Assembly (NCBI RefSeq): GCF_014852585.1
Contig: NZ_JACVBX010000001.1
Coordinates: forward strand, 558,001-622,000
DNA: 64,000 nt
From: Pseudomonas sp. PDM18
GTDB taxonomy: Bacteria > Pseudomonadota > Gammaproteobacteria > Pseudomonadales > Pseudomonadaceae
Reading direction: 5' to 3'
Shown here: positions 31,276-40,494 of the stretch, one piece after another
Numbering within the stretch: the first letter of the stretch is position 1
How the letters are laid out: each line of letters starts with the position of its first letter
Position numbers and translations under genes: made by a program
The notes under the pieces: model-generated
What the model saw: only the letters and a program-made list of their open reading frames with translations
Told to the model about the DNA's origin: nothing
The model's database searches: none

Positions 31276-31833
31276 TCAGGGCTGGCTAGCGATAGCCTTC
31301 TCGATCGCCGCCTGCAGTTGCGGATCATCCGGCTTGGTCAGGCTGGAAAACTGGGCCACCACCTTGCCCTGGCGGTCCACCACGTACTTGAAGAAGTTCC
31401 AGCGCGGCACCTGGTCGGCCTGCTGGGCGAGGTCCTTGAACAGCGGGATCGCCTCGTCGCCGCTGACGTGCTGCACCGCCGTCATGTTGAAGGTCACGCC
31501 GTAGTTGCCGTAGCAGACCTTGGCGGTCTCGGCGGCGTCAGCGTCTTCCTGCTTGAAGTCATCGGAGGGCACGCCGAGCACTTCCAGGCCCTGCCCCTTG
31601 TACTTCTGGTAGACCGCCTCGAGGCCCTTGAACTGCGGAGTGAAGCCGCAGTGGCTGGCGGTATTCACCACCAGCAGCGGCTTGCCGGCGTACAGCTCGC
31701 AGAGATCGAGACTGTCCTTGGAGCGCAGCTTGGGCAGTTCACCCTGGGTCTTGAGCAGCGCCGGGCAGTCGGCGGCCTGTGCGGCCATCGGCAGCAGCAG
31801 GGTCAGGGCGAGTAGGGAAAGATGTGGGCGCAT
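31276..31833 (-). CDS. Periplasmic glutathione peroxidase-like protein
   Basis: A 185-residue member of the GPx/thioredoxin-fold peroxidases with an N-terminal signal peptide ([14 protein letters not shown]). The peroxidatic cysteine sits in [12 protein letters not shown] (Cys62), and the conserved Trp-Asn is RWNFFKY (145-146). The usual GPx segment FPCNQFG is replaced by VPSDDFKQE, so the active-site Gln is missing; this is a feature of this exported branch as far as I recall. Export means that glutathione is unlikely to be the physiological reductant. Downstream of a MFS/MarR pair. Confidence 0.85.
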   Translation of the reverse strand: MRPHLSLLALTLLLPMAAQAADCPALLKTQGELPKLRSKDSLDLCELYAGKPLLVVNTASHCGFTPQFKGLEAVYQKYKGQGLEVLGVPSDDFKQEDADAAETAKVCYGNYGVTFNMTAVQHVSGDEAIPLFKDLAQQADQVPRWNFFKYVVDRQGKVVAQFSSLTKPDDPQLQAAIEKAIASQP

Positions 31834-31881
31834 CGTGGGAATCCTCCGGTGATCAGGCCACGCTACCGCGCGCGCCACCTA

Positions 31882-32004
31882 TCAGCAACTGCCCATACCC
31901 AGTTGCATCAGCACCAGCCCACCGCGCTGCCAGCCCCACCAGGCCAGAGCGGCCAGCGCCAGGCCGAAACCCAGCACCAGCGCCATCACCAGCGAGCGCT
32001 TCAC
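31882..32004 (-). CDS. Small membrane protein, 40 residues, overlapping the MFS gene
   Basis: This 40-codon ORF was found by reading the sequence; it is too short for ordinary gene calls. The GTG at 32004 overlaps the MFS stop in a GTGA arrangement. The product is VKRSLVMALVLGFGLALAAL at its start, then AWWGWQRGGLVLMQLGMGSC: one long hydrophobic helix with a positively charged N-terminus, a Trp-rich turn and a C-terminal cysteine. It resembles a small inner-membrane partner of the transporter. That is inference from position and hydrophobicity. Confidence 0.6.
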   Translation of the reverse strand: MKRSLVMALVLGFGLALAALAWWGWQRGGLVLMQLGMGSC

Positions 32005-33203
32005 GCCGCTCCCAGCGCGGCACGCTCGACCGGACGCTCGCGCACCGGCCAGTTCAACAGGCCGGCCAGCAGGCTGAGGAGGATGGAAATCTGCCAGACC
32101 AGGTTGTAGTTGCCGGTGTGGTCATACACGTACCCCCCCAGCCAGCCGCCGAGGAAGGCGCCGACCTGGTGAAACAGGAAGGTGATGCCGCCGAGCATCG
32201 ACAGGTTGCGCACGCCGAACAGAGTGGCGACCGTGCCGTTGGTGAGCGGCACGGTGGACAACCACAGCAGCCCCATGGCGATGCCGAAGGCGTAGGCCGT
32301 CCAGACGCTCAATGGCGTCCAGATGAAGGCGACGATCACTACCGCACGCAACAGGTACAGGCCAGTGAGCAGCCTAGGCTTGCTCATCTTGCCCCCCAGC
32401 CAGCCGGCGATGTAAGTGCCGAACACGTTGAACAGCCCCACCAGTGCCAGCACCGTGGTGCCGACCGTCGCGGGCAGGTGACGGTCCACCAGGTAGGCCG
32501 GCAGGTGCACGCCGATGAACACGACCTGGAAGCCGCAGACGAAGAAGCCCAGGGACAGCAGCCAGAACCCGGAATGCCCGGCCGCCTCGCGCAGCGCCTC
32601 GCCGAGGGTCTGCTCGTGGCCCTGCACTGGCAACGGCTTATCGCGCATCAGCGCCGCCAGCGGCACGATCAGGGCCACCAGCAGGCCTAGCGCCAGCAGC
32701 GCGGCAGACCAGCCCAGCCACCCGATCAGCCCGAGGGTGCCCGGCAGCATGGCGAATTGGCCGAAAGAGCCGGCCGCCGCCGAGATACCCATGGCCATGC
32801 TGCGGCGCTCCAGCGGTACCGCGCGGCCGACTGCGCCCAGGATCACCGAGAACGACGTGCCTGACAGGCCGACACCGATCAGCAGGCCAGCACTCATGGA
32901 CAGGCTGAAGGCCGAGTCGGAGTAGCCCATCAGCACCAGGCCGACGGCATAGAGGATGCCGCCCACCAGCACGGTACGCATGGCACCGAAGCGGTCGGCG
33001 ATAGCCCCGGTGAACGGCTGGGCGATACCCCAGATCAGGTTCTGCAGAGCGATGGCGAAGGCGAAGGTCTCGCGCCCCCAGCCGAATTCGGCGCTCATCG
33101 GCGCGAGGAACAGGCCGAAGCCATGGCGGATGCCCAGGGACAGGGCGAGGATCAGGGCGCCGGATACCAGTATCCAGAACCCCGTGCGCGACAGCTTCGA
33201 CAT
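32001..33203 (-). CDS. MFS transporter
   Basis: A 400-residue, 12-helix major facilitator. Hydrophobic segments are regular through the sequence; the loop motif AIADRFGAMRTVLVGG (between helices 2 and 3) and the second-half GWLGGKMSKPRLLTG are family-like. The substrate is unknown; the long list of related OFA/monocarboxylate transporters gives no clear choice. Its start (33203) lies 14 bases downstream of a perfect palindrome, and the divergently placed MarR gene has a near copy. The stop overlaps a 40-codon ORF. Confidence 0.88.
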   Translation of the reverse strand: MSKLSRTGFWILVSGALILALSLGIRHGFGLFLAPMSAEFGWGRETFAFAIALQNLIWGIAQPFTGAIADRFGAMRTVLVGGILYAVGLVLMGYSDSAFSLSMSAGLLIGVGLSGTSFSVILGAVGRAVPLERRSMAMGISAAAGSFGQFAMLPGTLGLIGWLGWSAALLALGLLVALIVPLAALMRDKPLPVQGHEQTLGEALREAAGHSGFWLLSLGFFVCGFQVVFIGVHLPAYLVDRHLPATVGTTVLALVGLFNVFGTYIAGWLGGKMSKPRLLTGLYLLRAVVIVAFIWTPLSVWTAYAFGIAMGLLWLSTVPLTNGTVATLFGVRNLSMLGGITFLFHQVGAFLGGWLGGYVYDHTGNYNLVWQISILLSLLAGLLNWPVRERPVERAALGAA

Positions 33204-33217
33204 CGGTTGCTCCTACA

Positions 33218-33231
33218 CGGGTATATACCCG
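33218..33231. promoter_or_regulatory. Palindromic operator upstream of the MFS gene
   Basis: CGGGTATATACCCG is a perfect 14-base palindrome immediately upstream of the MFS ribosome site (GTAGGAG). The same sequence with one mismatch recurs next to the MarR start (33691-33704). Two matched sites flanking the regulator and its transporter are what a MarR dimer would bind. Confidence 0.7.
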
Positions 33232-33268
33232 CTTTTATTCGTTCTTCTAGACAGTACGCAGGCAGCGG

Positions 33269-33685
33269 CTAGCTCTCCAGCGCGGCCAATTCATCCAGCA
33301 AGGTTTCCAGCTGACGGCGCTTTTCATCGCCCAGGTGCGCCGCCACATCCTGCTGCGCCGCGTCCCAGGCATCCCGTCCGCGCACGATGCGTTCGAGCCC
33401 GGTCGGTGTCAGCACCACGATGCGATTGCGCTGATCCTCGCCCTCTTCCAGCTTCACCAAGCCTTCGGCCTCCAGCGGCTTGAGATTGCGCCCCAGCGTG
33501 CTGCGGTCCAGGCCCATGGCATCGGCCAGCTCGGAGATGCTCGGCTGTTCCAGCCGTGAAAGGTGCCGCAGCAGGGAGAACTGCGCAGTGGTCAGCCCGA
33601 CGCCCCTCAGGGCATCGTCGTAGACGCGGGTCACGGCACGGGCCGAGCGGCGCAGTTTGGTGCAAAGGCATTGGGTCGTCAGCAT
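33269..33685 (-). CDS. MarR-family transcriptional regulator
   Basis: A 138-residue winged-helix repressor. The recognition helix region is PSISELADAMGLDRSTLGRNLKPLEAEGLVKL, and the wing is EDQRNRIVVLTPTG. Upstream of the MFS gene on the same strand. No obvious ribosome site is present, since the operator copy occupies the position where one would lie. The likely ligand is a substrate of the MFS transporter. Confidence 0.9.
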   Translation of the reverse strand: MLTTQCLCTKLRRSARAVTRVYDDALRGVGLTTAQFSLLRHLSRLEQPSISELADAMGLDRSTLGRNLKPLEAEGLVKLEEGEDQRNRIVVLTPTGLERIVRGRDAWDAAQQDVAAHLGDEKRRQLETLLDELAALES

Positions 33686-33690
33686 GGATA

Positions 33691-33704
33691 CGTGTATATA
33701 CCCG
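33691..33704. promoter_or_regulatory. Second operator-like palindrome, at the MarR start
   Basis: CGTGTATATACCCG differs at one position from the palindrome at 33218-33231 and lies five bases upstream of the MarR ATG (33685). Its position suggests autorepression. Confidence 0.6.
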
Positions 33705-33876
33705 CAACTCCCGCTCGGTCAATGGCCGGCGCGACTGATTGTCCCATCTGGCCTATTGTCCCAACTGCCAGTGCGAGGCGTTGGCGCAGCCAAGGGCACC
33801 ACCGCGCCCCGGCCGTATAACTGCGGTCATCCAGCCCCGCGCTTTCGACGGGGCGCATCACGGTCCGAGGTCCCCG

Positions 33877-35697
33877 ATGCCCGTCTACAAAGCCCCGCTG
33901 CGCGACACCCGCTTCCTGCTCAACGAAGTCTTCGATTTCCCCAGCCACTACCAGAATCTGGTCAACGGTGGCGAAGCCACGCCGGACATGGTCGACGCCA
34001 TCCTTGGCGAATGCGCCAAGCTCTGCGAGGAAGTGATCGCCCCGCTCTACCACAGCGGCGACGAGGAAGGCTGTCATCTGGAGAATGGCGAAGTGCGCAC
34101 GCCCGCAGGCTTCAAGGAAGCCTACGACGCCTACGTCGCCGGGGGCTGGCAAGGCCTTTCGCACCCGGTGGAGTACGGCGGCCAGGGCCTGCCGATGAGC
34201 CTGGGCGCGCTCAAGCAGGAGATGCTGGGCACCGCCAACTGGCCGTTCTCGATGTATCCGGGCCTGTCGCTGGGCGCGATGAACACCGTGATGCAGCACG
34301 GTACCGAGGAACAGAAACACACCTACCTCACCCCGCTCACCGAAGGCCGCTGGGGCGGCACCATGTGCCTGACCGAGCCACAGTGCGGCACCGACCTGGG
34401 CCAGGTGAAGACCCGCGCGGAAACCAATGCCGACGGCAGCTATGCGATCACCGGCACCAAGATCTTCATCTCCTCCGGCGAGCACGACCTCACCGAGAAC
34501 ATCGTGCACATCGTCCTCGCGCGCCTGCCCGATGCGCCCAAGGGCACGCGCGGCATCTCGCTGTTCATCGTGCCGAAATTCCTGCCGGGCGACGGCGCCA
34601 GCCTGGGCCCGCACAACGGCGTGACCTGCGGCGCGCTAGAAAAGAAGATGGGCATCAAGGCCTCGGCCACCTGCGTGATGAACTTCGACGGCGCCACCGG
34701 CTACCTGATCGGCGAGCCGAACAAGGGCCTGGAGTGCATGTTCACCTTCATGAACAGCGCACGCATCGGCACCGCCATCCAGGGCGTCGCCACCGCAGAA
34801 CTGGCCTACCAGGGCGCGCTCGCCTATGCCCGTGAGCGTCGTTCGATGCGTGCTCTCTCCGGCACCAAGGAGCCGGGCGAGATCGCCGACAGCCTGATGC
34901 ACCACGGCGACGTGCGCCGCATGCTGCTGACCCAGAAAGCCGTGGCCGAGGGCGGCCGCGCGCTGATCTACCTGGCCACCCAGTACGCCGACAAGATGAT
35001 CCAGGGCCTGCTGACCAACGACAACGCCGAGTACGACCGCTGGGACGACAAGCTCGGCTTCCTCACCCCGATCCTCAAGGGCTGCCTGACCGAGCTGGGC
35101 CTGGAAAGCGCCAACCTCGGCATGCAGGTATTCGGCGGCCACGGCTACATCAAGGAACACGGCATGGAGCAGATCGTCCGCGATGCGCGGATCGCCACGC
35201 TCTACGAGGGCACCACCGGCATCCAGGCGCTGGACCTGCTCGGCCGCAAGGTGCTGCTGATGACACAGGGCAAGGCCGTGCGCGACTTCACCCGGCAGGT
35301 GGCGAAGTTCGCCGTCGAACTGCTCAAGCAGGAGCCGGCCATGCGCGGTCGCGCGCTGACGCTGCTCAAGCTCTGCGCGCAGTGGAACCTGCTGACGATG
35401 CGCATCGCCCTCACTGCCCGCAAGCAGCGCGACCTGGTGAGCACCGCCAGCCACGACTACCTGATGTTCTCCGGCTACGCCGCGCTGGCGTACTCCTGGG
35501 CGCTGCAGGAGTCCGCCGCGCGCAGGCGCCTGCGCCAGGGCGGCAGCGAGTCGAGCGACTTCTACAAGGCCAAGATCGCCACTAGCGACTTTTACTTCGC
35601 CCGCCTGTTGCCGCGCGCCAAGGGCCATGCGGCGGCGATGGCTAAGCCGGTGCGGTCGATCATGGGGCTGAAGACGGAGCATTTCGCCTTCGATTGA
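33877..35697 (+). CDS. Acyl-CoA dehydrogenase, C-terminal extended type
   Basis: A 606-residue acyl-CoA dehydrogenase of the large (DmdC / FadE-like) type. Motifs are LTEPQCGTDLG with the flavin-binding segment, MNFDGATGYLIGEPNKGLECMF, and the C-terminal GGHGYIKEHGMEQIVRD with the catalytic-base region YEGTTGIQALDLLGRK. An extra C-terminal domain follows. The start at 33877 follows GAGG and gives the family N-terminus MPVYKAPLRDTRFLLNEVF (residue 1 on). The open frame upstream overlaps the MarR operator area and is not conserved. Substrate unknown. Confidence 0.92.
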   Translation: MPVYKAPLRDTRFLLNEVFDFPSHYQNLVNGGEATPDMVDAILGECAKLCEEVIAPLYHSGDEEGCHLENGEVRTPAGFKEAYDAYVAGGWQGLSHPVEYGGQGLPMSLGALKQEMLGTANWPFSMYPGLSLGAMNTVMQHGTEEQKHTYLTPLTEGRWGGTMCLTEPQCGTDLGQVKTRAETNADGSYAITGTKIFISSGEHDLTENIVHIVLARLPDAPKGTRGISLFIVPKFLPGDGASLGPHNGVTCGALEKKMGIKASATCVMNFDGATGYLIGEPNKGLECMFTFMNSARIGTAIQGVATAELAYQGALAYARERRSMRALSGTKEPGEIADSLMHHGDVRRMLLTQKAVAEGGRALIYLATQYADKMIQGLLTNDNAEYDRWDDKLGFLTPILKGCLTELGLESANLGMQVFGGHGYIKEHGMEQIVRDARIATLYEGTTGIQALDLLGRKVLLMTQGKAVRDFTRQVAKFAVELLKQEPAMRGRALTLLKLCAQWNLLTMRIALTARKQRDLVSTASHDYLMFSGYAALAYSWALQESAARRRLRQGGSESSDFYKAKIATSDFYFARLLPRAKGHAAAMAKPVRSIMGLKTEHFAFD

Positions 35698-35710
35698 CGC
35701 ATGCGCTTTT

Positions 35711-35805
35711 TGTAGGAGCGAGCTTGCTCGCGAACAATCTCACCGGACACGCAGGCGTTATGCGGTTCGCGAGCAATAACGATGGCGTCCCCCCTCGCTC
35801 CTACA
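35711..35805. repeat. REP-type dispersed repeat pair (BIME-like)
   Basis: Begins TGTAGGAGCGAG (35711-35722) and ends with its exact complement CTCGCTCCTACA (35794-35805), with inner REP units GCTTGCTCGCGAAC and GGTTCGCGAGCAA. It lies between the ends of the acyl-CoA dehydrogenase gene and the cob operon. A second copy is at 38859-38949. Confidence 0.85.
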
Positions 35806-35873
35806 GGATTGCTCCGGCGGCGCAGGATATCGAGAACCTAGGATGTATAGGTCAGGCTAACGGCAAGGCGAGA

Positions 35874-36689
35874 TCAGAGCGCCAACGCCACCAGCACGGC
35901 GCACTCGATCACTTCCAGCATCGCCCCGGCGGTATCGCCGGTGGTACCGCCCAGGCGGGCGATGAAGCGGCTGCGCAGCCAGACGAACACCACCAGCGCC
36001 ACTACCAGCGCCAGCAGGCCGGTGAGGCCCACCAGCACCATCAGGGCGGCGTTGGCCGCCAGCATCCACGGCATTGCGCCGCGCGGCAGGTGATCGGCCA
36101 GCGCCTGGCCCAACCCGCCCTTGCGCGCATAGTCAGTGGTGAAGAACAGCAGCGGCAGCGCGCAGCGCCCCAGCCAGGGCGCCAGCAGCAACCCCCAGTG
36201 CTGGTGATTGCCAAGGATCGCGGTGATCGCCGCGAACTTCAGCAGCAGCAGCAGCACCAGCGCGACCACCGCCGCCGGGCCGCAGCGCGGGTCCTTCATG
36301 ATCGCCAGGGTACGTTCGCGATCACCCAGGCCGCCGATCCAGGCGTCGGCCGAATCGGCCAGGCCGTCCAGGTGCAGGGCGCCAGTGAAAGCCACCCACA
36401 CCAGCAGGATCAGCGCCGCCTGCAACAGCAGGTGCACGCCACTGAGCAACTCGCCCATGGCGAACAGCACGGCACCGATCAGCAGCCCCACCAGCGGGTA
36501 ATACAAGGTGGCACGGCCAAACTGCTCCGGCGTCGGCATGTGTCCCAGGCGCACCGGCAGCCGGGTGAGGAACTGCACCGCCACCAGCGGCAGCAGCCAG
36601 TCGCTGAGGTGGGGGGCGTGCACCTCCGCCCCGCTCTGCTCAGCGGGCTCGGGTGCCTCTTGCTCGTGGTCCCGATGCGGGTCGTTCAT
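35874..36689 (-). CDS. cobS: Adenosylcobinamide-GDP ribazoletransferase (cobalamin synthase) CobS
   Basis: Membrane enzyme joining alpha-ribazole (or its phosphate) to adenosylcobinamide-GDP, the final step of cobalamin assembly. The family motif is ALHLDGLADSADAWIGG, with IMKDPRCGPAAVVALVL after it. Several membrane helices follow. Length is 271 residues; the extra N-terminal 28 residues (HEQEAPEPAEQSG) are charged. The start at 36689 shares one base with the cobC stop. Last gene of the cob operon. Confidence 0.95.
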   Translation of the reverse strand: MNDPHRDHEQEAPEPAEQSGAEVHAPHLSDWLLPLVAVQFLTRLPVRLGHMPTPEQFGRATLYYPLVGLLIGAVLFAMGELLSGVHLLLQAALILLVWVAFTGALHLDGLADSADAWIGGLGDRERTLAIMKDPRCGPAAVVALVLLLLLKFAAITAILGNHQHWGLLLAPWLGRCALPLLFFTTDYARKGGLGQALADHLPRGAMPWMLAANAALMVLVGLTGLLALVVALVVFVWLRSRFIARLGGTTGDTAGAMLEVIECAVLVALAL

Positions 36690-37276
36690 CAGTTGCTTGC
36701 CTTGTGGATGCGCCAGCCGGCGCCGTCGCGGGTCACGTCCAGCGCCATGCATTCGCCGTGGGCCACCACCACTTCCAGCAGGCGCCTGGCCGGCAGGCCG
36801 ATGGCCAGCGCGCCGAGCAGGCGCATCACACCGCCGTGGGTGACGACCAACACGGACGAGCCGGCGTGGGCTTGGTAGAGGCGCTCCAGCGCCGCGAAGA
36901 CGCGGGCTTCGAAGTCGCCCATGGCCTCGCCACCGGGCGGCGGGAAGGCGTATGGATCGTTCCAGAACTGCTCCAGCGCCGCGGCATCGCTCTCCATCAG
37001 CTTAGCTGGCGAAAGGCCTTCCCACTGGCCGAAATCCAGCTCCTGTAGGCCCGGCTCGAAGCCCAGCGGCAAGCCATGGCGCGCCGCCAGCTCCTCGGCG
37101 AAAGCCGCGCAACGCTGCAAAGGCGAGCTGACCAGCGCCGCCCAGCGGCACTCATCGCCCAGCGCGCCGCGCATCTGCGCCCAGCCGGTTTCGGTGAGCG
37201 CGTCGTCCAGGCGGCCGCGAAAGCCGCCGCCAAGTTCGGTCTCGCCGTGGCGCAGCAGTTCCAGGCGCAGCGTCAT
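36689..37276 (-). CDS. cobC: Alpha-ribazole phosphatase (histidine phosphatase family) CobC
   Basis: Histidine phosphatase that removes the 5'-phosphate from alpha-ribazole phosphate or from cobalamin phosphate. The catalytic RHGE is in [13 protein letters not shown], and the second histidine in [11 protein letters not shown]. Length is 195 residues. The start at 37276 overlaps the cobT stop (ATGA), and the stop overlaps cobS. Confidence 0.93.
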   Translation of the reverse strand: MTLRLELLRHGETELGGGFRGRLDDALTETGWAQMRGALGDECRWAALVSSPLQRCAAFAEELAARHGLPLGFEPGLQELDFGQWEGLSPAKLMESDAAALEQFWNDPYAFPPPGGEAMGDFEARVFAALERLYQAHAGSSVLVVTHGGVMRLLGALAIGLPARRLLEVVVAHGECMALDVTRDGAGWRIHKASN

Positions 37277-38328
37277 GCCGGGCGATCCGACACCGCTGCT
37301 TCGGCGAAGGTCGCCATCCCCGAGTGCAAGCGGCAAGCCTGGCGCAGCAGCGGCACCGCCAACGCGGCGCCGCTGCCTTCCCCGAGGCGCAGGCCGAGGT
37401 CGAGCAGCGGCCGCGCATCGAGCGCAGCGAGCACGCGGTTATGCCCTGGCTCGGCGCCGGCGTGGGCGAACAGCAGCCAGTCGCGGCAGCCGGGGTTCAA
37501 GTGCGTCGCGCAGAGTGCGGCGGTGGTGCAGATGAAACCGTCCACCAGCACGGGAATACCTTTCTGCGCACAGGCGAGATAGGCGCCCACCAGCGCGGCG
37601 ATCTCGAAACCGCCAAGCCGGCACAGGGCCTCGAAGGGCTCGTCGCAATGGGCGCGGTGCAGCGCCAGCGCGCGGTCGATCACCTCGACCTTGCGTGCGA
37701 CGCCCTGCAAGTCCAGCCCGGTACCGGGACCGACCAGCGCCTGCGCCGGCTCGTCCAGCAGGGCGCAGGCCAGAGCCGCCGCCGAGCTGGTATTGCCGAT
37801 GCCCATTTCGCCACCGATGAACAACTCCGCGCCGCCCTGCTGCGCGCGGCGCACGGATTCGCGGCCGGCTTCCAGAGCGATCAGGCATTGGGCCGCGGTC
37901 ATCGCCGGCTCTTTGGTGAAGTTCGCAGTGCCCGCGCCGACCATCACATGCAGCACACCCGGCAGCGGTTCCAGTGGCGTGGCGGTTCCCAGGTCGATCA
38001 CCTCCAGGCGCGCGTCGAGATCGCGTGCCAGCACACTGATCGCCGCACCGCCGCGAACGAAGTTACGCAGCATCTCGACGGTCACCGCCTGCGGGTAAGC
38101 CGACACGCCTTCGGCGACCACACCGTGGTCACCGGCGAACAGGGCGATCCAGATGTGTTCCAGAGTTGGCCGCTCGCGGCCCTGCAGGCCTGCCAGGCGG
38201 ACGGTTTCCTCTTCCAGCCGGCCCAGCGCGCCGCGCGGTTTGGTCAGCTGGTCCTGGCGCGCGGCGGCCTTGTCCTGCGCCACGCGGTCGATCGGCTGGG
38301 TGCCTTGCAGCCACCATTGCAGACTCAT
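37273..38328 (-). CDS. cobT: Nicotinate-nucleotide--dimethylbenzimidazole phosphoribosyltransferase CobT
   Basis: Makes alpha-ribazole phosphate from dimethylbenzimidazole and nicotinate mononucleotide. Motifs are [40 protein letters not shown] and [20 protein letters not shown]; the catalytic Glu lies near the C-terminal [17 protein letters not shown]. Length is 351 residues. In Pseudomonas literature this gene is often called cobU. Overlaps cobU upstream by four bases. Confidence 0.95.
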   Translation of the reverse strand: MSLQWWLQGTQPIDRVAQDKAAARQDQLTKPRGALGRLEEETVRLAGLQGRERPTLEHIWIALFAGDHGVVAEGVSAYPQAVTVEMLRNFVRGGAAISVLARDLDARLEVIDLGTATPLEPLPGVLHVMVGAGTANFTKEPAMTAAQCLIALEAGRESVRRAQQGGAELFIGGEMGIGNTSSAAALACALLDEPAQALVGPGTGLDLQGVARKVEVIDRALALHRAHCDEPFEALCRLGGFEIAALVGAYLACAQKGIPVLVDGFICTTAALCATHLNPGCRDWLLFAHAGAEPGHNRVLAALDARPLLDLGLRLGEGSGAALAVPLLRQACRLHSGMATFAEAAVSDRPA

Positions 38329-38846
38329 AACGCTTCCCCCTTCAACACCATGGGCAGGCCGGCGACGGTGAACACCACGCGCTCGCTGACCTCGGCCAGG
38401 GACTGGTGCAGCCAGCCGGCCTCGTCGACATATCGGCGGCTGAGCTCGCCCATCGGCACCACGCCCAGCCCGGTTTCGTTGCTGACCAGAATGATTCGTC
38501 CGGGCAGTTGCGGTAGCGTTTCCAGCAGCGCGTCGATCTCGCTGCGCAGTCGCCAGCCGTCTTCATGGAGCAGCAGGTTGGTGACCCACAGGGTTAGGCA
38601 GTCCACCAGCACGCACTGCTGCGGCGCCGCCAGGCGCTCGAGTGCGTCGGCCAGGGCCAGCGGCTCTTCCACCAGCCCCCAGTGTTCAGGGCGGCGCTCG
38701 CGGTGCTGGAGGATGCGCGTGGACATCTCGCCGTCGCCGGCCTGGGCCGTGGCGACGTAGGTGACCGGCAGGCCGCTTTGCAGCGCCAGGCGCTCGGCCA
38801 GGCGGCTCTTGCCCGAACGGGCGCCGCCGAGGATCAGTTCAAGCAT
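38325..38846 (-). CDS. cobU: Adenosylcobinamide kinase / guanylyltransferase CobU (CobP)
   Basis: Bifunctional enzyme that phosphorylates adenosylcobinamide and transfers GMP. The P-loop is [15 protein letters not shown], followed by the guanylylation region [16 protein letters not shown] with its histidine-containing HRERRPEHW. Length is 173 residues. It starts a second, overlapping run cobU-cobT-cobC-cobS separated from cobQ by a 196-base repeat-bearing gap. Confidence 0.95.
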   Translation of the reverse strand: MLELILGGARSGKSRLAERLALQSGLPVTYVATAQAGDGEMSTRILQHRERRPEHWGLVEEPLALADALERLAAPQQCVLVDCLTLWVTNLLLHEDGWRLRSEIDALLETLPQLPGRIILVSNETGLGVVPMGELSRRYVDEAGWLHQSLAEVSERVVFTVAGLPMVLKGEAL

Positions 38847-38858
38847 GGGTTCTCCATT

Positions 38859-38949
38859 TGTAGGAGCGAGCGTGCTCGCGAACGCTCTCGCCGGACGCCG
38901 GCGTTATGCGGTTCGCGAGCAAGGACTGGGGCGTCCCCCTCGGTCCTAC
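38859..38949. repeat. REP-type dispersed repeat, second copy
   Basis: Matches the copy at 35711-35805 over most of its length: TGTAGGAGCGAG at the left, shared CTCGCGAAC and GGCGTTATGCGGTTCGCGAGCAA inside, and a slightly decayed right end (CGGTCCTACG). It lies 12 bases upstream of the cobU start. Confidence 0.8.
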
Positions 38950-38960
38950 GAAAAGCTGCC

Positions 38961-39046
38961 GTAGGGCGCATAACGCCCCAAGCGTTATCCGCCGGAACAT
39001 TGGCAAGCAGAAACGGCGGGCAACTGCGAACGGTTATCCGCCCTAC
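38961..39046. repeat. Second dispersed repeat with inverted ends, covering the cobQ stop
   Basis: Ends read GTAGGGCGCATAACG at the left and CGGTTATCCGCCCTAC at the right, an imperfect inverted pair of a type common between Pseudomonas genes, with an extra GCGTTATCCGCC inside. The right arm covers the cobQ stop codon at 39043-39045, so the last bases of cobQ are shared with the repeat. Confidence 0.65.
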
Positions 39047-40494
39047 AGTCCGCACAGCCGCCTCAGTTTTTCCGTATCCAGATGCGCCTCGACCTGATCG
39101 GCCAGGCGCTCGATGTCGCGTTCGCGCAGGGCGTGGTAATCGATGCTCTGCACCTCGCGCAGCCCGGCCCAGCGCAGCAGCGCCGAACTGGATGCACTGG
39201 ACTCGAACAGCCCGTGCAGATAAGTCCCCATCACCTGTCCGTCGGCGCTCAGCGCACCGTCGCCGCGGCCATCGCTCAGGTGCACGGCCGGCTGCGCTAG
39301 CGCCGGGCCTTCGGTGACGCCGGCATGAATTTCGTAACCACTCACCGGGGCGTCTTCCAGCGCCAGCTGGCCGCTGACGTTGCGCAGCTGTTTTTCCGGT
39401 TCGAGGACGGTGCGGAAATCCAGCAGGCCGAAGCCGTCACTCTCCCCCGCCGAACCTTCCAGTCCGTGCGGGTCGGCCAGGCTACGGCCGAGCATCTGCA
39501 AGCCGCCGCAGATGCCCAGCAGCTTGCCGCCGTAGCGCAGGTGGCGACGGATCGCCTCCTCCCAGCCTTGGGCGCGGAGGAAAGCCAGGTCCGGCCGCAC
39601 GCTCTTGGAGCCGGGCAGGATGATCAGGTCTGCCGCCGGGATCGGCTGGCCGGGACCGACGAAGGTCAGCTCCACCTGCGGGTGTAAACGCAGCGGGTCG
39701 AAGTCGGTGTGGTTGCTGATGCGCGGCAGCACCGGCACCACCACGCGCAGACGCTCGCCGGTCTTGGCGGCCTGGCGGGTGTCGATGGCGTCCTCGGCTT
39801 CCAGGTGGAAGTCCATCAGGTACGGCAGCACGCCGAGCACCGGCACGCCGGTACGCTCTTCCAGCCAGTCGAGGCCGTTCTGCAGCAACGCGATGTCACC
39901 GCGGAAACGGTTGATGACGAAGCCCTTCACCCGTGCCCGTTCGCTCTCGGAAAGAAGCTCCAGGGTGCCGACCAGATGGGCGAACACGCCGCCACGATCG
40001 ATGTCGGCAATCAGAATCACCGGGCAGTCCACCGCCTCGGCGAAGCCCATGTTGGCGATGTCGTTGGCGCGCAGGTTGATCTCCGCCGGCGAGCCCGCGC
40101 CCTCCACCATCACCACCGGGTATTGCGCACTGAGGCGCTGGTGGGATTCGAGCACCGCCTGCATCGCCACGCGCTTGTAGTCGTGGTAGGCCACGGCGTT
40201 CATGCTGGTCACCGCGCGGCCATGGATGATCACCTGGGCGCCGGTGTCGCTGTTGGGCTTGAGCAGCACCGGGTTCATGTCAGTGTGCGGTGCTAGATGG
40301 CAGGCCTGCGCCTGAACCGCCTGGGCGCGGCCGATCTCGCCGCCGTCGGCGGTCACTGCGCTGTTGAGCGCCATGTTCTGCGGTTTGAACGGCACCACGG
40401 CCACGCCCTGTCGGCGCAGCCAGCGGCACAGTGCGGTCACCAGCGTGCTCTTGCCGGCATCGGATGTCGTGCCCTGCACCATCAGTGTGCTCAC
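39043..40494 (-). CDS. cobQ: Cobyric acid synthase CobQ
   Basis: Glutamine-dependent amidase that amidates four side chains of adenosylcobyrinic acid a,c-diamide. N-terminal ATPase region: [21 protein letters not shown]-terminal class I amidotransferase with [12 protein letters not shown] (catalytic Cys). Length is 483 residues. The GTG at 40494 overlaps the upstream stop (GTGA). Its TAG lies inside a dispersed repeat. Confidence 0.95.
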   Translation of the reverse strand: MSTLMVQGTTSDAGKSTLVTALCRWLRRQGVAVVPFKPQNMALNSAVTADGGEIGRAQAVQAQACHLAPHTDMNPVLLKPNSDTGAQVIIHGRAVTSMNAVAYHDYKRVAMQAVLESHQRLSAQYPVVMVEGAGSPAEINLRANDIANMGFAEAVDCPVILIADIDRGGVFAHLVGTLELLSESERARVKGFVINRFRGDIALLQNGLDWLEERTGVPVLGVLPYLMDFHLEAEDAIDTRQAAKTGERLRVVVPVLPRISNHTDFDPLRLHPQVELTFVGPGQPIPAADLIILPGSKSVRPDLAFLRAQGWEEAIRRHLRYGGKLLGICGGLQMLGRSLADPHGLEGSAGESDGFGLLDFRTVLEPEKQLRNVSGQLALEDAPVSGYEIHAGVTEGPALAQPAVHLSDGRGDGALSADGQVMGTYLHGLFESSASSSALLRWAGLREVQSIDYHALRERDIERLADQVEAHLDTEKLRRLCGL

